DNA from: WHSW01 sp963740055
GTDB taxonomy: Bacteria > Actinomycetota > Thermoleophilia > Solirubrobacterales > 70-9
Direction of reading: 5' to 3'
Length of the DNA: 64,000 nucleotides
NCBI GenBank assembly: GCA_963740055.1
Contig: CAVUCL010000005.1
Location: forward strand, 558,001 to 622,000
Position 1 is the stretch's first letter. Each line of letters starts with the position of its first letter. Of this stretch, positions 44,187 through 51,854 are shown piece after piece. Below the pieces are notes generated by a model that saw only the letters and a program-made list of their open reading frames with translations, was not told where the DNA came from and did not search any database. A program made the translations under genes and the position numbers.

Positions 44187-45653
44187 TCAGCCGCCGGCGG
44201 CGGCGCGGCGCTCGGACTCGAGCCGCCACAGGGTGTGGGCGCCGATCGCCGCCGCCACGGCCATCGCCCCGGCGAGCGGCACCGTGTAGCGGCCGACGTA
44301 GATCCCGGCGATCGCGGGCGAGACCAGGAGCGCGACCCCGCCGCCCGCGAACAGCAGGATCGCCGCCCGGCTGCGCCGCGACCCGATCAGCAGGCCGAGC
44401 GCGGCGATGAAGCTGCAGACGACGAGCGCCGTCGCGCCGAAGCGGAACACGCGCTGGTAGTCGTGCAGGGTGTTGAGCGCTCCTGGTACCCACTCGACCT
44501 CGAAGTCGTCGTAGAAGGACTTGATCCCGTCGGCGGTCCCGACCAGGGTCGCGCGGTCGTGCGCGTCGGTGAAGTTGAGCGGCACCCGCCAGTCGAGCGT
44601 CGGGTCGAGGCCGTGTCCGGAGTAGAGCGGACCGTCGTGCGCGGTCGGGACCCAGAAGGCGCGGAAGTCGTGCCAGACGAGGTCGAGGTACTCGCCCGGC
44701 TGGGCGAGGATCGCGCGCTTCGCCCACTCGCCGACGAGCTCGTCCTCCTGACCGATGTACTGGAACTCGCGCACCGCGGGGGAGTCGTCGTTGTACATGT
44801 ACCAGCTGCCGCCGAGGCGCTCGGAGGGCGGTTTCGACTCGCACAGGCCCTCGCTGCCCGGGGGCGGCGTGAACAGATCGCAGTCGGCGAACGAGGAGGC
44901 CCGGCTGTAGAGGTGCCATCCCTGCGACGGGCCGAGCTCGAAGCTGCCGCGGACGATCGCGTTGCCGGCGGCGTAGGCGATCAGCACCGCGGCCGCACCA
45001 CCGGCGAGCGCGACCACGGGTCGCCAGCGCGGCAGCCACGGTCGCGGTCGCGAGAGCAGCAGCGCGAGCACCGCGACCGGGACCAGGAACACGCCCTGGG
45101 AGCGGATCGTGCCCGAGAGCGCGACCACGACCCCGGCGGCCAGCGGCCAGCCCCACCACGGCGACGGGGTTTCGAGCGCCCGCAGGCAGGCGTACAGCGA
45201 TGCCGCGAGCGCGAACGTGAACAGCGTCTCGGACATGATCGTGTGCTCGAGCAGGATCTGGTCGGCGCCGAGGACGACCACCGCGGCCGGGATCAGGGCC
45301 GGCCACGGTGACCCGGTGACCCGACGGGTGGCGGCGAAGAGCAGCAACGCGGAGCCGAAGCCGAGCAGGTTCTGGAGCACCATGGTCACGTCGATGTCGC
45401 GCGAGAAGAAGCCGACCGCGGCGAGGAAGGCGGAGTAGCCGCCCGGATGCTGCGGGTTCTCAAGCGGGCCCTGCTCGGCGTAGACCGCGTAGGGGATCGA
45501 GTCGGCGAGCGAGTTGATCGTCGGCGACCAGGCGTGGGCCGCGAACCCGCGGACGACAACGCCGGCGACCAGGATCGCCGCCAGCGCCCATCCGGCCGGC
45601 CCGGCCGGCCAGAACCCGCGCACGGCGCCGAGCGCCCGCGCCGCGACACTCAT
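44187..45653 (-). CDS. GT-C type polytopic membrane protein (glycosyltransferase-like), copy 1
   Basis: 488 residues with about ten predicted membrane helices and a large extracytoplasmic loop between residues ~245 and 395. Layout matches lipid-linked sugar transferases of the GT39/RgtA group: early helix then a short polar loop with D-S-I-P-Y and Y-S-A-F-L. A clear catalytic Asp cannot be fixed by eye. Paralogous to the upstream gene, sharing L-H-D-Y-Q-R-V-F-R-F-G-A-T-A-L and G-S-R-R-S-R-A near the last helices. ATG 45653 overlaps the upstream stop. Confidence 0.75.
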   Translation of the reverse strand: MSVAARALGAVRGFWPAGPAGWALAAILVAGVVVRGFAAHAWSPTINSLADSIPYAVYAEQGPLENPQHPGGYSAFLAAVGFFSRDIDVTMVLQNLLGFGSALLLFAATRRVTGSPWPALIPAAVVVLGADQILLEHTIMSETLFTFALAASLYACLRALETPSPWWGWPLAAGVVVALSGTIRSQGVFLVPVAVLALLLSRPRPWLPRWRPVVALAGGAAAVLIAYAAGNAIVRGSFELGPSQGWHLYSRASSFADCDLFTPPPGSEGLCESKPPSERLGGSWYMYNDDSPAVREFQYIGQEDELVGEWAKRAILAQPGEYLDLVWHDFRAFWVPTAHDGPLYSGHGLDPTLDWRVPLNFTDAHDRATLVGTADGIKSFYDDFEVEWVPGALNTLHDYQRVFRFGATALVVCSFIAALGLLIGSRRSRAAILLFAGGGVALLVSPAIAGIYVGRYTVPLAGAMAVAAAIGAHTLWRLESERRAAAGG

Positions 45654-47149
45654 CGCCGCGCCCCCTCGGCCGCCGGTCCGACACCCGCCGACTCCTGCCG
45701 GCGCCATGCCTCGAGCCGCCAGAGCGCGGTTGCCGCAACCGCGGCGCCGGCGGCGATCCCGCCGGCGAGCGGCACGGTGCTCAGGGCGCTGTAGGGAAGC
45801 ACGAAGGCCGAGCCGGCGATCACCGCGAGCGAGCCGCCGAACATCAACGCCCCGGCGCGGCTTCGCCGCGAGCCGAGCACGAGGCCGGCGGCGATCAACA
45901 GCGAGCAGATGCTGAGCGCCGTCGCGCCGAAGCGGAACACGCGCTGGTAGTCGTGCAGCTGCGCCAGGCCGTCGGGTTCACGGTCGACCGTGAACGGGTT
46001 GAAGAAGCGCTCGAGCGCGGTCTGGTTCGCGAGCTCGACCTCGGACGGCGCCGAACCGCCGCCGGCGTCGGGCGCCCCCCAGTCGAGCAGCGGGTCGAGG
46101 TCGGTCCCGGAGCCGAACCGGAACGGATAGCCGCCGGGAACGAAGTAGCCCTCGACGTCGTCGCGGACGGTGTTCATGTAGTCCCAGAACTGGTTCACGA
46201 CCACCGCCCGGGCGAACGAGCCGACCTCCCCGTCCTGCTCGCCGGTGGCGCCGAACGCACGCCGCGCGGGGGAGTCCGGCAGGTGCAGGTAGTAGGCCGC
46301 GCCCGGCCGGCGCGAGACCGGCACCGTCTCGCAGAGCCCCTCGGTACCCGCCGGCGCCTCGGTGCGCGCGCAGTCGGCGAACGGAGCCACGCGCGCGTAG
46401 GCGTGCCAGCCCGGCGACGGGAGCACCCCGTAGCGCCCGCCGGCGAGTCCGGCGACGAGGCTCGCGACGAGGACGGCGGCGCACGCCCCCGCCGCGACCA
46501 GGCCTCCGATCGCCAGTCGCGAGCCGCCGCCGCGGGGAACGGCGAGGGCGATCGCTGCGGCCACGAACGGGATCAGCAGCAGGGCGGCCGGGACGATCAA
46601 CGCCGCTGCGGCGAGCGCCAGCGCGCAGGCGAGCGGCCAGCGGAGCCATGGGCGCGGGGCGTCGAACGCGCGCACCGCGAGGTAGAAGACCGCGGCCAGC
46701 GCGAGCGCGAAGGCGCTTGCCGGAAGCACCGAGTGCTCGAGGAAGATCAGGTCGGCTCCGAGCAGCACGACGCCGGCCCCGACCAGCCCGGGCCATGGCG
46801 TGCCGGTGAGCCGCCGCACCGCGGCGTAGAGCAGCAACGCGGTCGCGAACGCGCTCAGGTGCTGGAGCAGGACCGGAACCGCGATCTCGTCGCTGAAGAC
46901 CCCGAGCAGGGCGAGGACCAACGGGTAGCCGGGCTGGTGCAGCGCCGAGTCCAGCGGGTCGGAGCCCGCGACCGCGTAGGCGGCCGAATCGCTGAGGTTG
47001 GTCGTCGCCGGCCACCACGCCCAGGCCGCGAACACGCGCAGGCAGAGCCCCGCCACGAGCAGGCCCGCGAGCACATACTCGGCCGGCTCGCGCGGGCGGA
47101 TCCGATCGACCGCGAGCCGAACCCTCTCTGTGAATCTGGTCCCTGGCAA
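45650..47149 (-). CDS. GT-C type polytopic membrane protein (glycosyltransferase-like), copy 2
   Basis: 499 residues from TTG 47149; about ten membrane helices and a long outer loop. It is a tandem paralogue of the downstream gene (same L-H-D-Y-Q-R-V-F-R-F-G-A-T-A-L motif). The open frame extends upstream to 47512 but that part is antisense to thpR and not protein-like. TTG is chosen because TAGGGT lies eight bases upstream and the hydrophobic part begins shortly after. Likely transfers a sugar from a polyprenyl carrier outside the membrane; acceptor unknown. Confidence 0.73.
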   Translation of the reverse strand: MPGTRFTERVRLAVDRIRPREPAEYVLAGLLVAGLCLRVFAAWAWWPATTNLSDSAAYAVAGSDPLDSALHQPGYPLVLALLGVFSDEIAVPVLLQHLSAFATALLLYAAVRRLTGTPWPGLVGAGVVLLGADLIFLEHSVLPASAFALALAAVFYLAVRAFDAPRPWLRWPLACALALAAAALIVPAALLLIPFVAAAIALAVPRGGGSRLAIGGLVAAGACAAVLVASLVAGLAGGRYGVLPSPGWHAYARVAPFADCARTEAPAGTEGLCETVPVSRRPGAAYYLHLPDSPARRAFGATGEQDGEVGSFARAVVVNQFWDYMNTVRDDVEGYFVPGGYPFRFGSGTDLDPLLDWGAPDAGGGSAPSEVELANQTALERFFNPFTVDREPDGLAQLHDYQRVFRFGATALSICSLLIAAGLVLGSRRSRAGALMFGGSLAVIAGSAFVLPYSALSTVPLAGGIAAGAAVAATALWRLEAWRRQESAGVGPAAEGARR

Positions 47150-47157
47150 GTCCTCGG

Positions 47158-47163
47158 ACCCTA
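47158..47163 (-). promoter_or_regulatory. -10 element of GT-C copy 2
   Basis: TAGGGT on the minus strand ends 8 bases before TTG 47149. Confidence 0.45.
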
Positions 47164-47226
47164 GAGATTGACGAAAACGCGCTCGCCGCTTGACATTGCG
47201 AGCGCCTTTCGGACCGACTCGCCGCG

Positions 47227-47232
47227 TAGCGT
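47227..47232 (+). promoter_or_regulatory. thpR -10 element
   Basis: TAGCGT ends 8 bases before ATG 47241. No well-placed -35. Confidence 0.45.
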
Positions 47233-47240
47233 GGACGCCG

Positions 47241-47858
47241 ATGGCGAGGCCGGACGGCAAGCGGAGCTCGGCGCGACTGTTCGTCGCCCTCGACCTGCCG
47301 GCCGAGGTCCGCGAGCGGCTCGGCGCCTGGCAGGCGGCGGCGCTCGAGGACCCCGCGCTGCGACCGACCCGGCCCGAGGGCCTGCACGTGACCCTGTGCT
47401 TCCTCGGCCAGCGCCCGGAGGGCGACGCCGGGCGAATCGGCGAGGCGATTCGCGCGCTCGCGCCGCGACCGGTCGCCTTGCGCTTCGAGCCCGAGCCCTC
47501 GGCGCTGCCCAAGGGCAGGCCCGGGCTGTTCGCGGTCGGGGCGGTGTCGCCGGCAGCGGTCGCCCTGCAGGCGGAGATCGCCGCGGCGCTCGAGCGGCTC
47601 GGGGTCTACGAGCCCGAGCAACGCTCGTTCTGGCCGCACGTGACCGTCGCCCGGGTGCGCTCGGAGCGCCGCGCCCCGGAGCCCGGCAAGCGCCGGGGCA
47701 AGGCGCGACCGCGCCGGGTCGCCGAGCGGCCGTCGCGACTTCCCGAGGCGATGCTGGAGCCGTTCGAAGCCGTCCGCATCGCTGTCTACCGTTCGACCCT
47801 GAAGCCCCGAGGCGCCGAGTACGAGCGTCTCGACGGCGTTGACTTGCCGCCCGCGTGA
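47241..47858 (+). CDS. thpR: RNA 2',3'-cyclic phosphodiesterase (2H family)
   Basis: 205 residues with the two H-x-T/S motifs of the 2H phosphoesterase fold: H-V-T-L-C-F-L-G and H-V-T-V-A-R-V. A Lys/Arg-rich insert follows the second. The family opens 2',3'-cyclic phosphates on RNA. It commonly sits just before recA in Actinobacteria. The frame is open further upstream, but ATG 47241 fits homology and the promoter. Confidence 0.92.
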   Translation: MARPDGKRSSARLFVALDLPAEVRERLGAWQAAALEDPALRPTRPEGLHVTLCFLGQRPEGDAGRIGEAIRALAPRPVALRFEPEPSALPKGRPGLFAVGAVSPAAVALQAEIAAALERLGVYEPEQRSFWPHVTVARVRSERRAPEPGKRRGKARPRRVAERPSRLPEAMLEPFEAVRIAVYRSTLKPRGAEYERLDGVDLPPA

Positions 47859-47889
47859 TCCGCGGGCGAACCCGGAAGAGGTGAATGAA

Positions 47890-49020
47890 TTGGCGGATGC
47901 GAAGAAGGCGGAGCTGAAGGCGGCCAACAAGGAGGCGCAGGCGAAGAACGCGGCGCTCGACGCGGCGCTGAAGCAGATCGACAAGGACTTCGGCGCCGGC
48001 TCGGTGATGAAGCTCGGCGAGCGGTCGGCGATCGAGGTCGAGGAGATCCCCACGGGCGCCCTGGCGCTCGACCTCGCGCTCGGGATCGGCGGCGTCCCGA
48101 GGGGGCGGATCGTCGAGATCTTCGGGCCCGAGTCCTCGGGCAAGACGACGCTCGTCTACCACATCATCGCCCAGGCCCAGGCCCGGGGCGGCGTCTGCGC
48201 CTTCGTCGACGCCGAGCACGCCCTCGACCCGATCTACGCGAAGCGGATCGGGGTCGACACCGACGAGCTCCTCGTCTCGCAGCCCGACTACGGCGAGCAG
48301 GCGCTGGAGATCGTCGACGTGCTCGTCCGCTCGGGCGCGGTCGACGTCGTCGCGGTCGACTCGGTCGCGGCGCTGACGCCGCGGGTCGAGCTCGAGGGCC
48401 AGATGGGGGAGACGACGGTCGGCCTCCAGGCTCGGCTGATGTCGCAGGCGCTGCGCAAGCTCGCCGGCAACCTGAACCGGGCGAAGACCGTCTGCCTGTT
48501 CACGAACCAGATCCGCGAGAAGATCGGGGTCATGTTCGGCTCGCCGGAGACCCAGCCGGGTGGCCGGGCGCTCAAGTTCTACTGCTCGCAGCGACTCGAC
48601 ATGCGCCGGATCGAGACCCTGAAGGAGGGCACCGAGGCGGTCGGCAACCGGGTCCGGGTGAAGGTGGTCAAGAACAAGGTCGCGGCGCCGTTTCGCCAGG
48701 CTGAGTTCGACGTCGAGTACGGGGTCGGGATCTCGCACGAGGGCGGGCTGATCGACCTCGGGCTCGAGCACGACCTGATCCAGAAGTCGGGCTCGTTCTT
48801 CTCCTACGGCGAGCTGCGGCTCGGGCAGGGGCGCAACAACACGAAGCAGTACCTGGCCGAGAACCCCGAGCTCGCCGGCGAGATCGAGCGCAAGATCTTC
48901 GCCGAGCTCGGTCTCGAGCGGGCGCCGACGGCGCCCCGGGCGGTGGCCGAGCTCGAACCCGCCGAGGCGGTCGCGGCCGAGCAGGAGACGGCCGCCGAGC
49001 CGGAGCGCAAGGCCGCCTGA
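47890..49020 (+). CDS. recA: Recombinase RecA
   Basis: Strand-exchange and SOS co-protease, 376 residues from TTG 47890. Walker A G-P-E-S-S-G-K-T at 79-86; the family signature A-L-K-F-Y-C-S-Q-R-L-D-M-R-R; L2 loop region F-T-N-Q-I-R-E-K-I-G-V-M-F. The C-terminal ~40 residues are Ala/Glu-rich. TTG is preferred because AGAGGTGA, an excellent ribosome site, lies five bases upstream; GTG 47881 would fall inside it. No SOS box was evident. recX follows nine bases after the stop. Confidence 0.97.
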   Translation: MADAKKAELKAANKEAQAKNAALDAALKQIDKDFGAGSVMKLGERSAIEVEEIPTGALALDLALGIGGVPRGRIVEIFGPESSGKTTLVYHIIAQAQARGGVCAFVDAEHALDPIYAKRIGVDTDELLVSQPDYGEQALEIVDVLVRSGAVDVVAVDSVAALTPRVELEGQMGETTVGLQARLMSQALRKLAGNLNRAKTVCLFTNQIREKIGVMFGSPETQPGGRALKFYCSQRLDMRRIETLKEGTEAVGNRVRVKVVKNKVAAPFRQAEFDVEYGVGISHEGGLIDLGLEHDLIQKSGSFFSYGELRLGQGRNNTKQYLAENPELAGEIERKIFAELGLERAPTAPRAVAELEPAEAVAAEQETAAEPERKAA

Positions 49021-49029
49021 CCCGAGCGC

Positions 49030-49506
49030 GTGACCGGCGAACCGACCGGGCGCTCGCGTGACGCCTTCGAGCGCGCGATCGAGGCGCTCTCGCACAAGGA
49101 GCGGACGACCGCCGAGCTCGTCGCCTGGCTCGCCGAGCGCGGGTTCGGCCCCGGCGAGGTCGAGGCGACGATCGATCGCCTCGTCGTCGCGGGGGTGCTC
49201 GACGACGCCGAGTTCGCGCGCCGGTTCGCCGCCGACAAGCGCGAGCTGCGCGGCTGGGGGCCGGAGCGGATTCGCGAGGCACTGGCCGCCCGCGGCCTCA
49301 CCGCCGAGCTGATCGAGCCGGCGCTGGCGACCGCCGACCCCGGCGCCGAGCTCGCCCGCGCGCTCGAGCTGCTCGAGCGCCGCGGGCTGCCGCCGCCCAC
49401 CGACGAGCGCGGTCGCGCCCGGGCGCTCGCCTTCCTCGCCCGCCGCGGATACGGCTCCGAGGTCGCCTACGAGGCCGTCCGCGGTTTCGAGCGCCGCGCC
49501 GCTTGA
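49030..49506 (+). CDS. recX: RecA regulator RecX
   Basis: 158-residue three-helix-repeat protein that modulates RecA filaments. Shows L-x-x-K-E-R-T-T-A-E-L, L-x-x-x-G-x-L-D-D-A-E-F-A-R-R-F, R-G-W-G-P-E-R-I-R-E-A-L and a third repeat with L-A-R-R-G-Y. Its TGA overlaps the -35 element of rny. Confidence 0.93.
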   Translation: MTGEPTGRSRDAFERAIEALSHKERTTAELVAWLAERGFGPGEVEATIDRLVVAGVLDDAEFARRFAADKRELRGWGPERIREALAARGLTAELIEPALATADPGAELARALELLERRGLPPPTDERGRARALAFLARRGYGSEVAYEAVRGFERRAA

Positions 49507-49531
49507 CCGGTCCCCGAGGCGCCTCTACGAT
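49503..49531 (+). promoter_or_regulatory. rny promoter
   Basis: TTGACC (49503-49508), 17-base spacer, TACGAT (49526-49531): the best complete sigma-70-type promoter in the window. Start expected near 49538, about 239 bases before the rny ATG. Confidence 0.7.
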
Positions 49532-49537
49532 CCGGGG

Positions 49538-49776
49538 CGCGGTCAGTGGCCGCCCGAAGACGCATCTGGCAGACCTGAAACGAAGACTTCCAGCGTGAGC
49601 GAGTACGAGGAGAGGTTCGCACCCCGGCTTCGCTGAGCCGGAACCAGGGTGCGCCGCGGCGGCGTGCCCGTGACCCAGAGAAGCCAAGCGCGCTTCGCGG
49701 CCCGTCCGCGGCGGTCCAGCCCGCCGGATAGCGGGAACGCGAGACCGGCCCGACGACGGGCCGGGGAGAGGATGCG
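49538..49776 (+). ncRNA. Long structured 5' leader of rny (candidate cis-regulatory RNA)
   Basis: No credible gene lies here. Several stems are visible. GGTTC (49614) can pair with GAACC (49641), CCGGCT (49624) with AGCCGG (49636), and GCACCC (49619) with GGGTGC (49647); the last crosses the first, so a pseudoknot is possible. CGCCG/CGGCG follows. Near the end CCGGCCCG-ACGA-CGGGCCGG (49745-49764) is a perfect 8-bp hairpin whose 3' arm abuts the ribosome site GGGGAGAGG, five bases before ATG 49777. This looks like an expression platform. I could not match a known riboswitch class. Confidence 0.55.
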
Positions 49777-51204
49777 ATGGGTCAACGCGCGCTGTGGCTA
49801 CCGTGGCGGCGCGAACGCGCCGCCGACCACGATCGGGCGCCCGCCGGCGTCGACGGCGACGGGCCGGACGGACAGCCCCCGGCGGACGAGCTTCGCGCTC
49901 GTCGGGAGGAGATCGCGCGGATGGAGGAGCGCGCCCTGCGCGAGACCGAGTCGCTCGCCGTGCGCCGCGCCGACACCGAACGCCGCACGCAGGCGCTCGA
50001 GGACCGCGAGCGCAACCTCGAGCACGCGGTCGAGGAGCTGAAGCAGGCGAAGCGGGTGCAGCGCCGCGAGCTCGAGCGGCTCTCGGGGCTTAGCGCCGCG
50101 CAGGCGAAGCAGATGCTGATCGCCGAGGTCGAGCGGGAGGCCAAGCACCAGGCCGCGCTGCGTCTGGTCCAGATCGAGGAGGAGACGCACGCCGAGGCCG
50201 AGCGCCGCGCTCGAAACATCCTCGCCGTCGCGATGCAGCGCCTCGCCGGCAAGGCCTCGACCGAGAGCACGACCCGGCTCGTCGACCTGCCCAGCGACGA
50301 GATGAAGGGCCGGATCATCGGCCGCGACGGCCGCAACATCAGGGCGCTCGAGAAGCTCACCGGGGTCGACGTGATCATCGACGAGACCCCCTCGGCGGTC
50401 CTACTCTCGAGCTTCGACGGCGTCCGGCGCGAGATCGCGCGGATCACGCTCGAGCGCCTGATCGCCGACGGGCGGATCCACCCGGCGCTGATCGAGGAGA
50501 CCTACGAGCAGGCCCGGGGCGAGATCGACGCCCGGATCGCCGAGGAGGGCGAGCGGGCGGCGCTCGACGCGCGCGTCCACGGCCTCGACCCGGAGCTGCA
50601 GCGGCTGCTGGGCCAGCTTCGCTTCCGCACCAGCTACGGCCAGAACGTGCTCGACCACCTGGTCGAGTGCTCAGCGCTCGCGGCACTGATGGCGGAGGAG
50701 CTCGGGGCCTCGGTCGAGACCGCGCGGCGCGGGGCGCTCCTGCACGACATCGGCAAGGCGGTCACCCACGAGGTCGAGGGCCCGCACGCCCTCGTCGGCG
50801 GCAAGATCGCCCGCCGCCGAGGCGAGCCGGAGGCGGTCGCGCACGCGATCGAGGCCCATCACGCCGAGGTCGAGCCGCGGACGGTGGAGGCCGTGATCGT
50901 GCAGGCCGCCGACGCGGTCTCGGGCGCGCGGCCCGGGGCGCGTGGCGACGCGCTCGAGCAGTACGTCGGGCGCCTGCGCGACCTCGAGGAGATCGCCAAC
51001 CGCCATCAGGGGGTCGAGCGGGTGTTCGCGATGCGCGCCGGGCGCGAGATCCGGGTCGTCGTCGACCCGGGCGAGGTCGACGACGAGCGGGCGGCGCTGA
51101 TCTCGCTGCAGATCGCGGCGGCGATCGAGAAGGAGGTCGAGATCCCCGGTCGGATCAAGATCACGGTCGTGCGCGAGAGCCGATCGGTGTCCTACGCCAG
51201 CTAA
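49777..51204 (+). CDS. rny: Ribonuclease Y (no membrane anchor)
   Basis: Endoribonuclease starting mRNA decay, 475 residues: long coiled coil (~35-150), KH domain with M-K-G-R-I-I-G-R-D-G-R-N-I-R-A-L-E, HD domain with L-L-H-D-I-G-K-A and a conserved C-terminal domain. Usual RNase Y begins with a membrane helix; here the first 30 residues are polar and charged, so the enzyme should be soluble. Strong ribosome site GGGGAGAGG. Co-encoded RNase J and PNPase complete a decay set. Confidence 0.94.
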   Translation: MGQRALWLPWRRERAADHDRAPAGVDGDGPDGQPPADELRARREEIARMEERALRETESLAVRRADTERRTQALEDRERNLEHAVEELKQAKRVQRRELERLSGLSAAQAKQMLIAEVEREAKHQAALRLVQIEEETHAEAERRARNILAVAMQRLAGKASTESTTRLVDLPSDEMKGRIIGRDGRNIRALEKLTGVDVIIDETPSAVLLSSFDGVRREIARITLERLIADGRIHPALIEETYEQARGEIDARIAEEGERAALDARVHGLDPELQRLLGQLRFRTSYGQNVLDHLVECSALAALMAEELGASVETARRGALLHDIGKAVTHEVEGPHALVGGKIARRRGEPEAVAHAIEAHHAEVEPRTVEAVIVQAADAVSGARPGARGDALEQYVGRLRDLEEIANRHQGVERVFAMRAGREIRVVVDPGEVDDERAALISLQIAAAIEKEVEIPGRIKITVVRESRSVSYAS

Positions 51205-51210
51205 TAGGAT
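51205..51210 (+). promoter_or_regulatory. Cytochrome c gene -10 element
   Basis: TAGGAT directly after the rny TAA; ends 9 bases before ATG 51220. Confidence 0.5.
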
Positions 51211-51219
51211 CCGGCGCGC

Positions 51220-51813
51220 ATGAACGAGACCCTGTTCTTCATCCTCGGGATCGGCCTGGTCGTCGCCGCGCTGGCGCTCGCCGCAGCCGGCCTGCGCTGG
51301 GACCGATTCCCGGCCTCGAAGGCCGCGCTCGCGGGGATCACGGCCCTGTTCGCGCTCCTCGTCGTCGCGACGATGAGCTTCGGCTGGCTCAACGCCGCGG
51401 ACGAGCAGGAGCACCGCGAGGCCGAGCTCGCGGAGGCGGCGGAGGAGAACATCGCCGAGGGCGACGAGGGCGAAGCGGCGCAGGAGGTCGGCCCGGAGGT
51501 GGCCGAGGAGACGACGCCCGCCGGCGAGACCGCCGCGGTCGATGGCGCCGCGGTCTTCGACGACAACGGCTGCGGCAGCTGCCACACGCTCGCCGACGCG
51601 GGCACGACGGCGACCACGGGACCGGCTCTCGACGGCTCGCTGAAGGGCAAGGACACGGCCTACATCGAGCAGTCGATCGTCGACCCGAACAAGGTCGTCG
51701 CCGACGGCTACCCACCGAACGTGATGCCGCAGTCCTTCGGCGACTCGCTCAGTCCCGAGGAGCTCGACGCCCTGGTCGGCTACCTCTCCGAGGCCACCGG
51801 CGGCAAGGGCTGA
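51220..51813 (+). CDS. Membrane-anchored monohaem cytochrome c
   Basis: 197 residues. Two membrane helices (about 4-24 and 35-57) are followed by an acidic Glu/Ala linker (~60-100) and a cytochrome c domain with haem site C118-G-S-C121-H122 and axial Met in N-V-M-P-Q-S-F. The L-S-x-E-E-L-D-A-L-V-G-Y-L helix closes the fold. It resembles small electron carriers or oxidase subunit II-type domains; the partner is not encoded nearby. Lies oddly between RNA-processing genes. Confidence 0.88.
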   Translation: MNETLFFILGIGLVVAALALAAAGLRWDRFPASKAALAGITALFALLVVATMSFGWLNAADEQEHREAELAEAAEENIAEGDEGEAAQEVGPEVAEETTPAGETAAVDGAAVFDDNGCGSCHTLADAGTTATTGPALDGSLKGKDTAYIEQSIVDPNKVVADGYPPNVMPQSFGDSLSPEELDALVGYLSEATGGKG

Positions 51814-51841
51814 GGACCCCGGCCCGGCTCGCGGGGCGGCC

Positions 51842-51847
51842 TAAGAT
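51842..51847 (+). promoter_or_regulatory. miaB -10 element
   Basis: TAAGAT ends 7 bases before GTG 51855 and overlaps ATG 51846, which favours the GTG as start. Confidence 0.4.
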
Positions 51848-51854
51848 GGCGGAC

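Noticed and set aside
43452..45306. Arginine-rich upstream extension of the ABC permease open frame
   Set aside because: It reads through the ATPase and GT-C genes in the wrong frame; the permease proper begins at GTG 43212.
47190..47195. Perfect TTGACA upstream of thpR
   Set aside because: The only good -10 (TAGCGT at 47227) is 31 bases away, far outside the usual spacing, so it is not scored as a promoter.
47150..47512. N-terminal extension of the second GT-C protein
   Set aside because: The segment is antisense to thpR, lacks membrane character and would overlap the thpR promoter.
49641..49662. T-box-like string (AACCAGGGTGCGCCGCGG) in the rny leader
   Set aside because: It only loosely matches the T-box core, the expected stem I features are not evident, and the downstream gene is neither an aminoacyl-tRNA synthetase nor an amino-acid gene.
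49738..49750. B12-box-like GCGAGACCGGCC in the rny leader
   Set aside because: Other conserved cobalamin-riboswitch segments are missing and RNase Y has no link to cobalamin; likely chance in GC-rich sequence.
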